Below are positions 10,401-18,892 of a DNA stretch of 64,000 bases, piece by piece. Made by a program: the position numbers and the translations under genes. Numbering within the stretch: the stretch's first letter is position 1; every line of letters begins with the position of its first letter. This DNA is from Cellulomonas soli. Its GTDB lineage: Bacteria > Actinomycetota > Actinomycetes > Actinomycetales > Cellulomonadaceae. Below the pieces are notes generated by a model that had not been told where the DNA came from, made no database searches, and saw nothing but the letters and a program-made list of their open reading frames with translations. Where the stretch lies: contig NZ_JACBZJ010000001.1 of the NCBI RefSeq assembly GCF_013409305.1, positions 3,162,001 to 3,226,000 on the forward strand, given 5' to 3'.

Positions 10401-13211
10401 GACGTCGACTCCGGCGGAGGCGAGCTCTCGCTCGACCCCACGCTCGAGATCCCCGCGGGGACGGATGCGGAGGTCCAGGGTCGTCGGGTGATCGTGCAGG
10501 CGCCCGGCACCGCGGCGGTCCTGCAGATCGTCTACACGGTGACGAACGACCGCGGAGGACGCGACACCGGTGTGCTTACCGTGACGGTCTCGCCCGATGC
10601 CGCGGTGCTCCCGCCCGTGGCCCGCGACGTGGTCGTCCCGGCGATCGACACGCTGGGACGGACCGAGGTCGAGGTCGACGTGCTGGCCGTCGCGCAGAAC
10701 CCGAGCGGCCCGTTGAGCGACCTGGAGGTCTCCGTCCCCGCGTCGGTCGCCGACGTCGCCCGGGTCTCGGCCACCGGGACGGTGGTGGTCACCCTGGTCG
10801 ACCACACGCAGACCGTCCCCTACCTGCTGACCAACACCACGGCGGCCGACGGCTCGGCTGCGTCGTACGCCTTCATCACGGTCCCCGCGCTCGGCTTCTT
10901 CCCCCCGACGCCTCGACCCAGCGCACCCGTGCTCCGGGTCGCGACCGGCGAGCAGCTCGTGATCCCGCTCGACGAGCAGGTCCAGGTGGCACCGGGGCGT
11001 ACGGCGACCGTGTCCGACGCTGCAGGCGTGAGCGCGACGCGCGCAGACGGGTCCTCGCTCGTCCGCGACTCGACCACCCTGCAATTCACCTCGGCCCCCG
11101 GGTACGCCGGACCGGCCTCGATCACGCTGACGGTGACCGATGCGACCGGTGCGGGGGATGCCACCGCCCGCACGGCCACGATCACGTTGTCGATCACGGT
11201 GTACGCGTTGGACGACAACCCGCCGACCTTCGTCCCCTCGACCATCGACGTGTCCCCGGGCGAGGCTCCCATCACGGTCGACCTGCGCGCGTTCACCACG
11301 GGCCCGGAGGGCCAGGACGTGACGACCGACCGGTACTCCTACGCGGTGGTCTCGGACGTGCCCGCCGGTTTCACGGCCGTGCTCTCGGGCAGCGTCCTGC
11401 GCGTCAGCGCGAACGCCTCGACGCCCAAGGGTGCCTCCGGTCGGCTGGACCTGACGATCGGGTACGGCGCCGCCGGCTCGGTCGAGGCGGCGGTCGACCT
11501 GCGCGTCATCGCGAGCAGCCGTCCCACGGCGCGCGTGCTGGACACCACCGTCACCAACGGCGTGCAGGGTCGCGACTCCACGGTCGAGGTGCTCGCGGGC
11601 GCCTACAACCCGTTCCCCGACTCACCCCTGACCGTCGTGGGTGCCACGGTCGAGACACCGGGCGCCGGGACGGCCAGCTCGACGGGCAGCACCGTGACGG
11701 CGCGTCCGGGGGCCGACTTCGTCGGGCAGATGGTCGTCCGGTTCCGCGTGCGCGACGTCACGGGTGACCCCGACCGTGAGGTGGAGGCGCGACTGACGGT
11801 CGTCGTGCGCGGCAGGCCTGCCACGCCGACCGCGCCGCGCATCGGCGAGGTCCGCGACCGCACGGTCGTGCTGTCGTGGGACGCCCCGGACAACCGTGGC
11901 GAACCCATCACCGGCTACCGCGTCGTGGCCAGCCCGGGAAACATCGTGCGCCAGTGCGCCTCGACGACCTGCACGATCGACGGGCTGACGAACGACGTCG
12001 AGTACACCTTCACGGTCGCCGCGCAGAACGCGGTCGACTGGTCTGACCCGAGCCAGCCGTCCGCGCCTGCACGCCCCGACGCGGTCCCGGATGCCCCGGC
12101 CGCGCCGACCCTGAGCTTCGGCGACGGGTCGATCACCGCCACGTGGACCGCGCCTGCCTCGGCGGGGTCGGCGATCAAGGGCTACCGCGTGTCGATCTCG
12201 CCCCCGCTGCCCAGCGGTGCCGCCGAGATCGAGGTCGCCACGACGCACACCACGTTCACCGGCCTGACCAACGGTGTGCAGTACGCGATCGCGGTGCGTG
12301 CGGTGAACTCCGCCCCCGACCCGGGACCGTGGAGTGCCGCGAGCACGATGGTCCCGGCGGGGGTCCCGCAGGCACCGACCGTGACCGCCACCCGCCAGCA
12401 GGCCGACGGCTCGAACCAGATCGTGGTCACCTGGTCGGTCGGCTCGGACAACGGCGACGCGATCGCCGGGTACGAGGTCAGCGTCGACGGCGCGACCGTC
12501 GCAGCCCCCGACGGTGCGACGACGTCCTACACCCTGACGAACGTGCAGCGCGGCCGGACCTACGAGATCAGCGTCCGGGCGCGCAACAAGGCGGGCTGGT
12601 CCGCGTGGGGCTCGGCCACGGGCGAGATCTGGAGCGCGCCGACCGCGCCGCAGAACGTCTCGCTGGTGGCGGACGCGGGCACCGGGGACTGGGCCGACGG
12701 TTCGGTCGTCCTGTCGTGGGACGCGCCGGTCGACGCCGGCGGGGCCGGGATCTCGATCGCCGGGTACACGATCACCGGACCCGGGTACTCGCAGAGCGTG
12801 GGCGCGGGTACGCGGTCGGTGACGATCTCCGGCCTCGCGGCCGGGACGGCCGGGCCCTACACCGTGGTCGCTCGCAGCTCGCGCGACGTGACCGGGCCGG
12901 GCGGCGTCTCGGGGACGGCGCAGGTGGTGACCGCGCCGCAGGCGCCGACCCTGACCCTCGACGTCACCGTCGCAGGCGCGGTGACGATCACCTGGCCCGC
13001 CGTCCTGGACGGCGGCTCACCGGTCACCGGCTACGAGTGGTCGCTCGACGGTCCCGGCAACGGCCAGGACCAGTCCGGAACCCTCGCCCCCGGCGGGGGC
13101 ACGCTCACCCTGACCCTCACGGCGACAGCCGGCAGGTACGACGTCTCGGTCCGGGCCGTCACCGGTGCCGGAGCGAGCACCTGGTCCCGCGCGACGGCGG
13201 TGGTGACGTGA
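7413..13211 (+). CDS. Giant N-terminally anchored Ig-like / fibronectin type III surface protein
   Basis: 1,932 residues. One hydrophobic helix (about 22-40) sits behind an Arg-rich start (type II orientation), placing the rest outside the cell. Residues about 45-370 are short repeated beta segments resembling a degenerate propeller. From about 390 to 1470 come tandem Ig/cadherin-like modules with the VxxND, GxxxFTYTVSDG and TVTLTV rhythm. At least four FN3 modules follow (about 1470-1932; VLSWDAP and PxTGYRV motifs). No sortase motif is present. GTG 7413 is chosen because GTGA overlap is the local rule; ATG 7404 is a three-codon longer alternative. It matches the FN3 member of kinase/FN3/MoxR clusters. 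Confidence 0.9.
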   Translation: MSGPANAIVRALGWRARATRAAAVVTVPVLVAVLAMLGQGFPLARVDLNDGGVWLTATDQLRLGRFNVQVEELNGGIVTTGSTFDVLQDGGDVLLSEPTTLSVVDPATVTTLAQVPATGTTPSLGAGTVSVVDEEGQVWVRAIDALEGLRIDQDTPDVTLGEGGAAVVARSGAALAVSPDGTVTRVDLVDGVPQASPVGSLEAGDVDALTTVGDEPVVLTGSTVRTLRGTVTLPEDGLVLQQPGPQSDRVLVASRTALYEVPLDGSDPVVHATAGSGQPAAPVQVGTCAHAAWASGHGSYLRLCEGSDPVELDLQDMQSTDALTFRVNRSMVLLNDTRQGRLWMPQQDTDLRVPNWQDVVPQDQPEQSQEDAEGQETTQDVAAECTDQSAPPSAADDAFGVRSGRATILSVIDNDTSSDCGILAISQVDELDPAFGTVQAVEGGRALQVDVSATASGSATFTYTISDGRGTSAPSTATVTLTVHEAGTDGPPTQVRTGTVRVEQGGEVERDVLADFADPDGDDLLLVGASADPLAGTVRVRQDGTLTFRAGGTQLGRTQVSVQVSDGTTTVEGVLEVDVRAPGSLAPQIDPVHAVTFVDEAVTVRPLDAVRSTGSEPARLAAVDDVVGATVVTDLEQGTFTFSAARAGTYYVTFVVAASPQQATGVARIDVREWPEQSQPPVAVRDTAYLPAGGQVTIDPLENDTDPAGGVLVLQQVAEQTDSGLQIAVLEHRLVQIRSSRTLEAPVVVRYTVSNGTSASVGEIVVQPVPPSDTSQPPVVRDVEVSVRTGGVVTIPVLESAYDPDGDQLTVNPTLPEPLGSGEGLLFVSGDVLRYQAPATAMTVHATFAVRDATGNETSAVLTVRVHASDAATKQPPRPQDLTARVFDGDSVRITVPLVGIDDDGDGVTLLGVATAPTKGRVTEVGADYLTYEALPGEVGTDTFTYAVEDWVGQRAVATIRVGIAPQPTGASAVVARDDEVTVRPGQRVEVRVLANDVDSGGGELSLDPTLEIPAGTDAEVQGRRVIVQAPGTAAVLQIVYTVTNDRGGRDTGVLTVTVSPDAAVLPPVARDVVVPAIDTLGRTEVEVDVLAVAQNPSGPLSDLEVSVPASVADVARVSATGTVVVTLVDHTQTVPYLLTNTTAADGSAASYAFITVPALGFFPPTPRPSAPVLRVATGEQLVIPLDEQVQVAPGRTATVSDAAGVSATRADGSSLVRDSTTLQFTSAPGYAGPASITLTVTDATGAGDATARTATITLSITVYALDDNPPTFVPSTIDVSPGEAPITVDLRAFTTGPEGQDVTTDRYSYAVVSDVPAGFTAVLSGSVLRVSANASTPKGASGRLDLTIGYGAAGSVEAAVDLRVIASSRPTARVLDTTVTNGVQGRDSTVEVLAGAYNPFPDSPLTVVGATVETPGAGTASSTGSTVTARPGADFVGQMVVRFRVRDVTGDPDREVEARLTVVVRGRPATPTAPRIGEVRDRTVVLSWDAPDNRGEPITGYRVVASPGNIVRQCASTTCTIDGLTNDVEYTFTVAAQNAVDWSDPSQPSAPARPDAVPDAPAAPTLSFGDGSITATWTAPASAGSAIKGYRVSISPPLPSGAAEIEVATTHTTFTGLTNGVQYAIAVRAVNSAPDPGPWSAASTMVPAGVPQAPTVTATRQQADGSNQIVVTWSVGSDNGDAIAGYEVSVDGATVAAPDGATTSYTLTNVQRGRTYEISVRARNKAGWSAWGSATGEIWSAPTAPQNVSLVADAGTGDWADGSVVLSWDAPVDAGGAGISIAGYTITGPGYSQSVGAGTRSVTISGLAAGTAGPYTVVARSSRDVTGPGGVSGTAQVVTAPQAPTLTLDVTVAGAVTITWPAVLDGGSPVTGYEWSLDGPGNGQDQSGTLAPGGGTLTLTLTATAGRYDVSVRAVTGAGASTWSRATAVVT

Positions 13212-13273
13212 CCGACGTCCCCAGCCCGCACCGCCCCCCCGAACCGACACCCCAGCACCGAGGAGCCCCCACC

Positions 13274-14230
13274 ATGACCCCCGAGCAGAGCGCCTGGTTC
13301 GCGGAGACGTTCGACACGCTCGTCGAGAACGTCGGTCGGGCGCTGCTCGGCAAGGACCGCACGATCCGGCTCGCGCTGACGGCGATGCTCGCCGAGGGGC
13401 ACCTGCTGCTCGAGGACGCGCCGGGCACAGGCAAGACGTCCCTGGCCAAGGCCGTCGCGGCGACCGTGCAGGGCAGCCACCACCGCATCCAGTTCACGCC
13501 CGACCTGCTCCCGTCGGACGTGACGGGCGTGACGATCTACGACCAGAGCAGCCACCGCTTCGAGTTCCACCCGGGGCCTGTCTTCGCCTCGGTGGTGCTG
13601 GCGGACGAGATCAACCGTGCCTCGCCCAAGACCCAGGCCGCCCTGCTCGAGGTCATGGAGGAGGGCAACGTCACGGTCGACGGCGTGACGCACCCGGTCG
13701 GTCGGCCGTTCATGGTCATCGCGACGCAGAACCCGATCGAGCAGGCGGGCACGTACCGGCTGCCCGAGGCCCAGCTCGACCGGTTCCTCATCAAGACCTC
13801 GCTCGGCTACCCCGACCGGGCCTCGGCGGTCGAGATCATGGCCGGCGCCAAGGACCGCACGCTCAACCTGCCCGCGCGCATCACCACGCAGGCCGTGGGC
13901 ACGATGGCGGACCTCGCGCAGACGGTGCACATCGACGCCTCGGTGCTCGACTACGTGGCCCGGCTCACCGAGGCCACGCGCGACGACTCGCAGACCTCGC
14001 TCGGGGCGAGCGTGCGCGGGGGGCTCGCCCTCGTGCGCTGCGCGAAGGTCTGGGCGGCCTCGACGGGTCGGGAGTACGTCGTGCCGGACGACGTGAAGGA
14101 CCTCGCGCAGCCGGTGCTGGCCCACCGGCTCGTCCTCGACTCCGAGGCGGAGTTCGCCGGTGTCACGGCCGAGCAGGTGCTCGCCCGTGTCCTGGCCGAC
14201 GTCGCACCGCCGGTCCTCCGGGTGGCCTGA
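13274..14230 (+). CDS. MoxR-family AAA+ ATPase
   Basis: 318 residues, standard MoxR length. Walker A GTGKTS (51-56), Walker B with Asp111-Glu112 (LADEINRA), and sensor/arginine-finger region (RPFMVIATQNPIEQ, LPEAQLDRF). MoxR proteins act as chaperone-like ATPases, usually with DUF58 and VWA partners; the DUF58 gene follows directly. The ATG has GAGGAGCC upstream. An in-frame GTG at 13208 (22 codons earlier) would give a GTGA overlap with the giant gene, so the longer form cannot be excluded. A role in maturing or assembling the surface protein is inference from context. Confidence 0.95.
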   Translation: MTPEQSAWFAETFDTLVENVGRALLGKDRTIRLALTAMLAEGHLLLEDAPGTGKTSLAKAVAATVQGSHHRIQFTPDLLPSDVTGVTIYDQSSHRFEFHPGPVFASVVLADEINRASPKTQAALLEVMEEGNVTVDGVTHPVGRPFMVIATQNPIEQAGTYRLPEAQLDRFLIKTSLGYPDRASAVEIMAGAKDRTLNLPARITTQAVGTMADLAQTVHIDASVLDYVARLTEATRDDSQTSLGASVRGGLALVRCAKVWAASTGREYVVPDDVKDLAQPVLAHRLVLDSEAEFAGVTAEQVLARVLADVAPPVLRVA

Positions 14231-14232
14231 GC

Positions 14233-15417
14233 GTGCACGTCTCCGCAACCGGCTGGGGGGTCGCCGTCGTGGCGGTCCTCGGCCTCGTGCTGGGCCGGTG
14301 GCTCGGCTGGGCCGAGGCGGCGAGCCTGGGCGCCGCGCTCGCCGCGGTCCTCGTGGTCGCGCTGCTGCTGACCGTCGGGCGCACCCGGTATGCGGTCAGG
14401 TTGGACCTCGCCGACCGCCGTGTGCGCATCGGTGAGCGCGCTGTCGGTGGGCTGACGGTGCGGAACACGGCGCGCGGCAGGTCCCTGCCTGCGCGCGTGG
14501 AGCTCCCCGTGGGGGCGGGCCGCGCGGAGTTCGCGGTGCCCTCGCTCGCCGCCGGCGCGGAGCACGACGAGCTGTTCGCGATCCCGACGGCGCGCAGGGC
14601 GGTCGTCGTGGTCGGTCCGGTCGAGTCGGTGCGTGGCGACGCGCTGGGGCTCGTGCGTCGCACGTTGCGCTGGACGCGCCCGGTCGAGCTGTTCGTGCAC
14701 CCGCGCGTCGTCCCGCTGCACGGGGCGAGCGCGGGGGTGCTGCGCGACCTCGAGGGTCAGTCCACGCGCGACCTGTCGGACGCCGACCTGTCCTTCCACG
14801 CGCTGCGCGACTACGTGCAGGGTGATGACCGGCGGGCGATCCACTGGAGGACGACCGCGCGTCGCGGCACCCTGATGGTCAAGCAGTTCGAGGACACGCG
14901 GCGCACCCAGACGGCCGTGGTGCTGGCCACGGACGCTGCCGACTACGCCGACCTGGAGGAGTTCGAGACCGCCGTGTCGGTCGCTGCCTCGCTGGGCGTC
15001 CAGACGCTGCGCGAGCAGCGCGACCTGACCGTGCTCGCCGGTCCGGGCCGGCTTCGCGTGAACACCCCGCCGTTGCTGCTGGACGACTGCTCACGGATCA
15101 TGCTCGGCAGCTCGGCGGGCTCTGCCGGTCTGGGACGAGGCAGGGACGTGCCGTCGGCCACCGGCACGGCGCTGCTCGGGCGGCGCGTCGCCCGGGAGGC
15201 TCCGGACGCGACCGTCGCCGTGCTGATCACCGGGTCGGTCGCGACCGACGCCGCGCTGCGGCTGGGGGCCCGGCACGTGCCGACCGGCACCCGGACGGTC
15301 GTCGTGTCCTGCGTGACCGGCGGCGAGCTGAGGGTGCGCACGCAGAGCACCCTGACGTTGGCCTCGCTCGCGACCGTGGACGACCTGCCGCGGGTGCTGC
15401 GCCGGGTGGTCGCATGA
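14233..15417 (+). CDS. DUF58-domain membrane protein
   Basis: 394 residues. Two hydrophobic helices at the start (about 8-25 and 30-50) are followed by a beta-rich region. The DUF58 signature LRDYVQGDDRRAIHWRTTAR lies near 195-215, followed by LMVKQFED. DUF58 proteins are almost always encoded between a MoxR ATPase and a transglutaminase-like protein, exactly as here, and are regarded as MoxR partners. GTG start two bases after the MoxR stop; the end overlaps the next gene by ATGA. The molecular activity of the family is not established. Confidence 0.9.
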   Translation: MHVSATGWGVAVVAVLGLVLGRWLGWAEAASLGAALAAVLVVALLLTVGRTRYAVRLDLADRRVRIGERAVGGLTVRNTARGRSLPARVELPVGAGRAEFAVPSLAAGAEHDELFAIPTARRAVVVVGPVESVRGDALGLVRRTLRWTRPVELFVHPRVVPLHGASAGVLRDLEGQSTRDLSDADLSFHALRDYVQGDDRRAIHWRTTARRGTLMVKQFEDTRRTQTAVVLATDAADYADLEEFETAVSVAASLGVQTLREQRDLTVLAGPGRLRVNTPPLLLDDCSRIMLGSSAGSAGLGRGRDVPSATGTALLGRRVAREAPDATVAVLITGSVATDAALRLGARHVPTGTRTVVVSCVTGGELRVRTQSTLTLASLATVDDLPRVLRRVVA

Positions 15418-17699
15418 GGACGCGCTCACCGGGCCAGGTCGTGATCGACCTGGCGTGCCTGCTCGGCGCCCTGCTCCTGGCGCTGCTGCCGTTGCTCGAG
15501 GTGCACGGTGGCACGACCGCCGTGCCCGCCCTCGTCGGCGGTGTCCTGCTGGGCGCCGGGGTGTGCGTCGCCGGTGCGTGGCGCGGCTGGTCGGCGCCGG
15601 CGGTGGTGGCCTGGCTGCTCGGGGTGTACGTGCTCGCCGGCGGCGCGCTGGCCGCGCCCTCGACGACGGTCGGCGGGGTCGTGCCGACGTTCGCGACCGT
15701 GACGGCCCTGGCCCGGGGCGCCGCGTCGTCCTGGAAGCAGGTGCTGACGTTGCAGCCGCCGGTCGGTGACGGAGGCACGCTGCTCGTCGCGGCGTTCCTG
15801 CTCGCACTGGTGGGCAGTGCTGCCGCCGGCTCGCTCGCGTTGCGGGTCCGCCGGCCGGCCGTGGCTGCGTCCGCCGCGGGAGTGCCGCTGCTGGCAGGCG
15901 TGGCCGCTGCCCTGCTCGGCACGCGGGAGGCGCTCGTCCCCCCTGCCGTGGCCGGGATCGTGCCGGCTGTGCTGCTGCTCGGCTGGGCGTCCTGGCGCGT
16001 CGGCGGGCTGCGTCCTCGCCGCGTCGTGGCGCTCGGGACGGTGACCGCCGTGGCGGTCGCGGTCGGGGTGCTCGCCGGCCCAGTGGTGGTCGGCGACACC
16101 TCGCGCTACGTGCTGCGCGACGAGATCGTGCCGCCCTTCGACCCGCGCGACTACCCGAGCCCGCTGTCGGCGTTCCGCAAGTACGTCCGCCAGGACGAGG
16201 ACACGGTCCTGTTCACCGTCGACGGCCTCCCGGACGGTGCTCGGGTCCGGCTGGCGACCATGGACGAGTACGACGGCGTCGTGTGGAACGTGGCCGGCGA
16301 CGGGTCCGCGCAGGACTCGGGGGAGTTCCGCCGCGTGGGCCCGACGATCGAGACCTCGTCGAGCGGGACCCGTGCGCACGTCGAGGTCGAGGTCGCCGCT
16401 CTGTCCGGGGTGTGGCTGCCGACGGTCGGGCAGTCGACATCGGTCCTGCTGGACGACTCGACGGCGACAGCAGGGCTGCGGTACAACGACGCGACCGGTG
16501 CCGCGGTGCTCACGGGCGGGGTCGACGACGGCCTCACGTACTCCCTCGACGCCCTGGTGCCCGAGGTGCCCAGCGACGAGGCGATCGGTGACGCCGCGAA
16601 GGCCGACGTCTCCCAGCCCGCGCTCGTCGGCGTGCCGGACGTCGTGGCGACGACCGCCGCGGACGTCGCACGCGACGCCGGGAGCCCCGTGCAGATCGCC
16701 CGTGCGCTCGCGGACTGGCTCTCGCAGGAGGGCTACTACTCCGACGGCTCGGACCACGCGTCGTTGTCGGGCCACGGGGCCGACCGCATGCTCGCGCTGC
16801 TCGACGGCTCGGCGATGATCGGTGACGGTGAGCAGTACGCGTCGGCGATGGCTCTCATGGCCCGGTCCCTGGGACTTCCGGCACGGGTCGTGCTGGGCTT
16901 CGTCCCGCCGGAGGGCGCGAGCGACGGGCCGGTGGACGTGACCGGTGCGGACGTGCAGGCCTGGGTCGAGATCGGCTTCGCCGGGTACGGCTGGGTCCCG
17001 TTCGACCCCACGCCACCTCCCGAGCAGACGCCGCAGGACGATCTCGAGGAGCAGCCGACGGATCCCGACCCGCAGGTCGTGCAGCCGCCTCCGCCTGCGC
17101 CCGAGGCGGTGACGCCGCCCGACGAGGACACCGAGCAGCCGCAGGCGGACGAGCCGGACCCGGATCCTTCCGGGACGTCGGCGTGGCGGCAGGTGCTCCG
17201 GGTGGCCGGCGTGGTCGGTGTCCCGCTGCTCGTTCTCGCCTCTCCGTTCCTGCTGGTGCTGGCGCTCAAGGCCCGTCGTCGACGGCGTCGTCGGCGCACG
17301 CCGGACCCGGTCGCACGCGTGGCCGGCGGGTGGGACGAGGTGCTCGACGCCGCGCGTGACCTGCACCGGCCGCCCGGTGCCCGGGCGACGCGGCGTGAGT
17401 CGGCGCGTGCGCTCGCCTCGTCCTTCGCCGATGCGCCGCCGCAGCAGGCCGCCGTGGTGGCGGCCTCGGTCGGGTCGCTCGCGCGTGCTGCCGACGCTGC
17501 CGTGTTCGCGCCCGGCGAGCCGACGCCGACCCAGGTCGGCGCCTACTGGACGGACGTCGAGGTGGCGGTGCAGGCGATGCGCCGGGCCGTCCCGTGGCGT
17601 CGTCGGGTGCGCGCCCGGGTGTCCACCCAGTCGTTGCGTCGACGACGTCGGGGCGAACCGAGCCGACGTCCGGACCGATCCACACGAGGTGCCTCATGA
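15414..17699 (+). CDS. TgpA-like membrane transglutaminase homologue lacking catalytic Cys and His
   Basis: 761 residues. About seven hydrophobic helices (15-230) precede an extracellular transglutaminase-like domain (about 260-540), a Pro/Glu-rich stretch, one more helix (about 600-625) and a cytoplasmic tail, which is TgpA architecture. The usual G-x-C-E-Q-F-A-S-A-M is read as GDGEQYASAM, putting Gly472 where the nucleophilic Cys belongs. The usual H-A-W-V-E is QAWVE, with Gln515 for His. Only Asp531 (FDPTP) remains, and no Cys is present in the domain. The enzyme is predicted to be inactive and may bind rather than crosslink. ATGA overlaps on both sides. Confidence 0.88.
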   Translation: MRTRSPGQVVIDLACLLGALLLALLPLLEVHGGTTAVPALVGGVLLGAGVCVAGAWRGWSAPAVVAWLLGVYVLAGGALAAPSTTVGGVVPTFATVTALARGAASSWKQVLTLQPPVGDGGTLLVAAFLLALVGSAAAGSLALRVRRPAVAASAAGVPLLAGVAAALLGTREALVPPAVAGIVPAVLLLGWASWRVGGLRPRRVVALGTVTAVAVAVGVLAGPVVVGDTSRYVLRDEIVPPFDPRDYPSPLSAFRKYVRQDEDTVLFTVDGLPDGARVRLATMDEYDGVVWNVAGDGSAQDSGEFRRVGPTIETSSSGTRAHVEVEVAALSGVWLPTVGQSTSVLLDDSTATAGLRYNDATGAAVLTGGVDDGLTYSLDALVPEVPSDEAIGDAAKADVSQPALVGVPDVVATTAADVARDAGSPVQIARALADWLSQEGYYSDGSDHASLSGHGADRMLALLDGSAMIGDGEQYASAMALMARSLGLPARVVLGFVPPEGASDGPVDVTGADVQAWVEIGFAGYGWVPFDPTPPPEQTPQDDLEEQPTDPDPQVVQPPPPAPEAVTPPDEDTEQPQADEPDPDPSGTSAWRQVLRVAGVVGVPLLVLASPFLLVLALKARRRRRRRRTPDPVARVAGGWDEVLDAARDLHRPPGARATRRESARALASSFADAPPQQAAVVAASVGSLARAADAAVFAPGEPTPTQVGAYWTDVEVAVQAMRRAVPWRRRVRARVSTQSLRRRRRGEPSRRPDRSTRGAS

Positions 17700-18883
17700 G
17701 TGTCCGACGGCCCACGGACCACGCCGTGCCCGCCTCGTTTGGACGGCGCGTCGCCGCGGTCCTGGTCGACCTGGTGCTGCTGCTGCTGGCGTCCGGTCTC
17801 GGTGCCGGGGTGGTCGCGGCGCTGGGCGCTACCGGCGTGGTCGCCGTGAGCGTCGGGCGGGACGGCGGGCCTGGTGCACAGGTGTCGCCCGCGCTCGTGC
17901 TCTCGGCGTCGGTCGTGGTGGGGCTGCTCGTGCTGGTGCAGTGGCTGCTGCACGGGCTGCGCGGGTGGACGGTGGGTCGACGGCTGCTGGGCGTGCGCAC
18001 GCTGGACGTCGAGACCCGGCTGCCCGTGGGGCCGTGGCGGGTTCTCGTGCGAGCGGTCGTGGTCGTGGCCGGTGGCTTGGTGCTCGGGGTCGGTTCGTTC
18101 GTCGTCCTGCTCTCGCCGCTGTTCGACCGGACGGGTCGGCTTCGCGGCTGGCACGATCTCGCCGCCCGCGCCGAGGTGCTCGACGTGCGCGGGGCGGGGG
18201 AGGACCTGGTGCCGGTCCGGGCCTGGGCCGTGCCGCCGTTGCCGCACGCGACGGGCGTCGCCGGCGCGCCGGTCGGGCCGGGCTCGTTCCCACCGGTGGC
18301 CGCCGGTGCGCCGGTCACCGGTCCGGTCGCTGTCGTGCCGGGCGGTGACACGCGACTCGTGCTGGCTCCGTTGGCGCCTGCGCGCCAGGGTCCGGACCTG
18401 GACACGCGGGCTATGCCGATCGTGCGCCCGGTGACCCTCGCGTTCGGTCTGCACCCCGAGCTCGAGGTCACCCGGCCCTCGCGCGAGAGGTTGCCCGTCC
18501 CTGTGCCGGAGGTCGTGGGCACGGCCTCGGGGGCGACGCGGGTCGCCGCGGAGCTCGAGCTGACCGACGGCCGTCGGGTCACGGTCACCCGTTCGGCGCT
18601 CGTCGGGCGCAACCCGGCGGCCGAGGGTGACGTGCAGCTGATCCGGGTGGTCGACCCGAGCCGGTCGGTGTCCAAGACGCACCTGCAGATCGGCGTCGAG
18701 CCCGGGGGCGTCTGGGTGGCCGACCGCGGTTCCACGAACGGCACGGTGGTGACGCTGCCCGACGGCGCGCAGATCGTCTGCGGCACGGACCAGCAGGTCA
18801 GGCTGCGGGTGGGTGCCACGGTGGCGTTCGGCGACCACGGGCTGCGCCTGCTCCGGGCGCCGGGAACGGCGGCCGCGTCGTAG
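17696..18883 (+). CDS. RDD-family membrane protein with C-terminal FHA domain
   Basis: 395 residues, ATG in an ATGA overlap. The N-terminal RDD domain (about 10-160) has FGRRVAAVLVD at its start, three hydrophobic helices, a GWTVGRRLLGVR motif and RGWHD at its end. A linker leads to an FHA domain (about 300-390) with VGRNPA, S-V-S-K-T-H and GSTNG, so the phosphothreonine contacts are intact. The fusion ties a phosphopeptide reader to the membrane. As the second FHA protein in the block, it is a probable kinase target or scaffold. Other RDD functions remain possible. Confidence 0.88.
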   Translation: MSVRRPTDHAVPASFGRRVAAVLVDLVLLLLASGLGAGVVAALGATGVVAVSVGRDGGPGAQVSPALVLSASVVVGLLVLVQWLLHGLRGWTVGRRLLGVRTLDVETRLPVGPWRVLVRAVVVVAGGLVLGVGSFVVLLSPLFDRTGRLRGWHDLAARAEVLDVRGAGEDLVPVRAWAVPPLPHATGVAGAPVGPGSFPPVAAGAPVTGPVAVVPGGDTRLVLAPLAPARQGPDLDTRAMPIVRPVTLAFGLHPELEVTRPSRERLPVPVPEVVGTASGATRVAAELELTDGRRVTVTRSALVGRNPAAEGDVQLIRVVDPSRSVSKTHLQIGVEPGGVWVADRGSTNGTVVTLPDGAQIVCGTDQQVRLRVGATVAFGDHGLRLLRAPGTAAAS

Positions 18884-18886
18884 AGT
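18881..18886 (+). promoter_or_regulatory. -10-like box TAGAGT before a leaderless GTG
   Basis: The hexamer overlaps the stop codon of the RDD-FHA gene and lies six bases before GTG 18893, the same geometry as many starts in this window. It suggests an internal promoter giving leaderless mRNA for the propeller gene. Confidence 0.5.
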
Positions 18887-18892
18887 CGCCGT

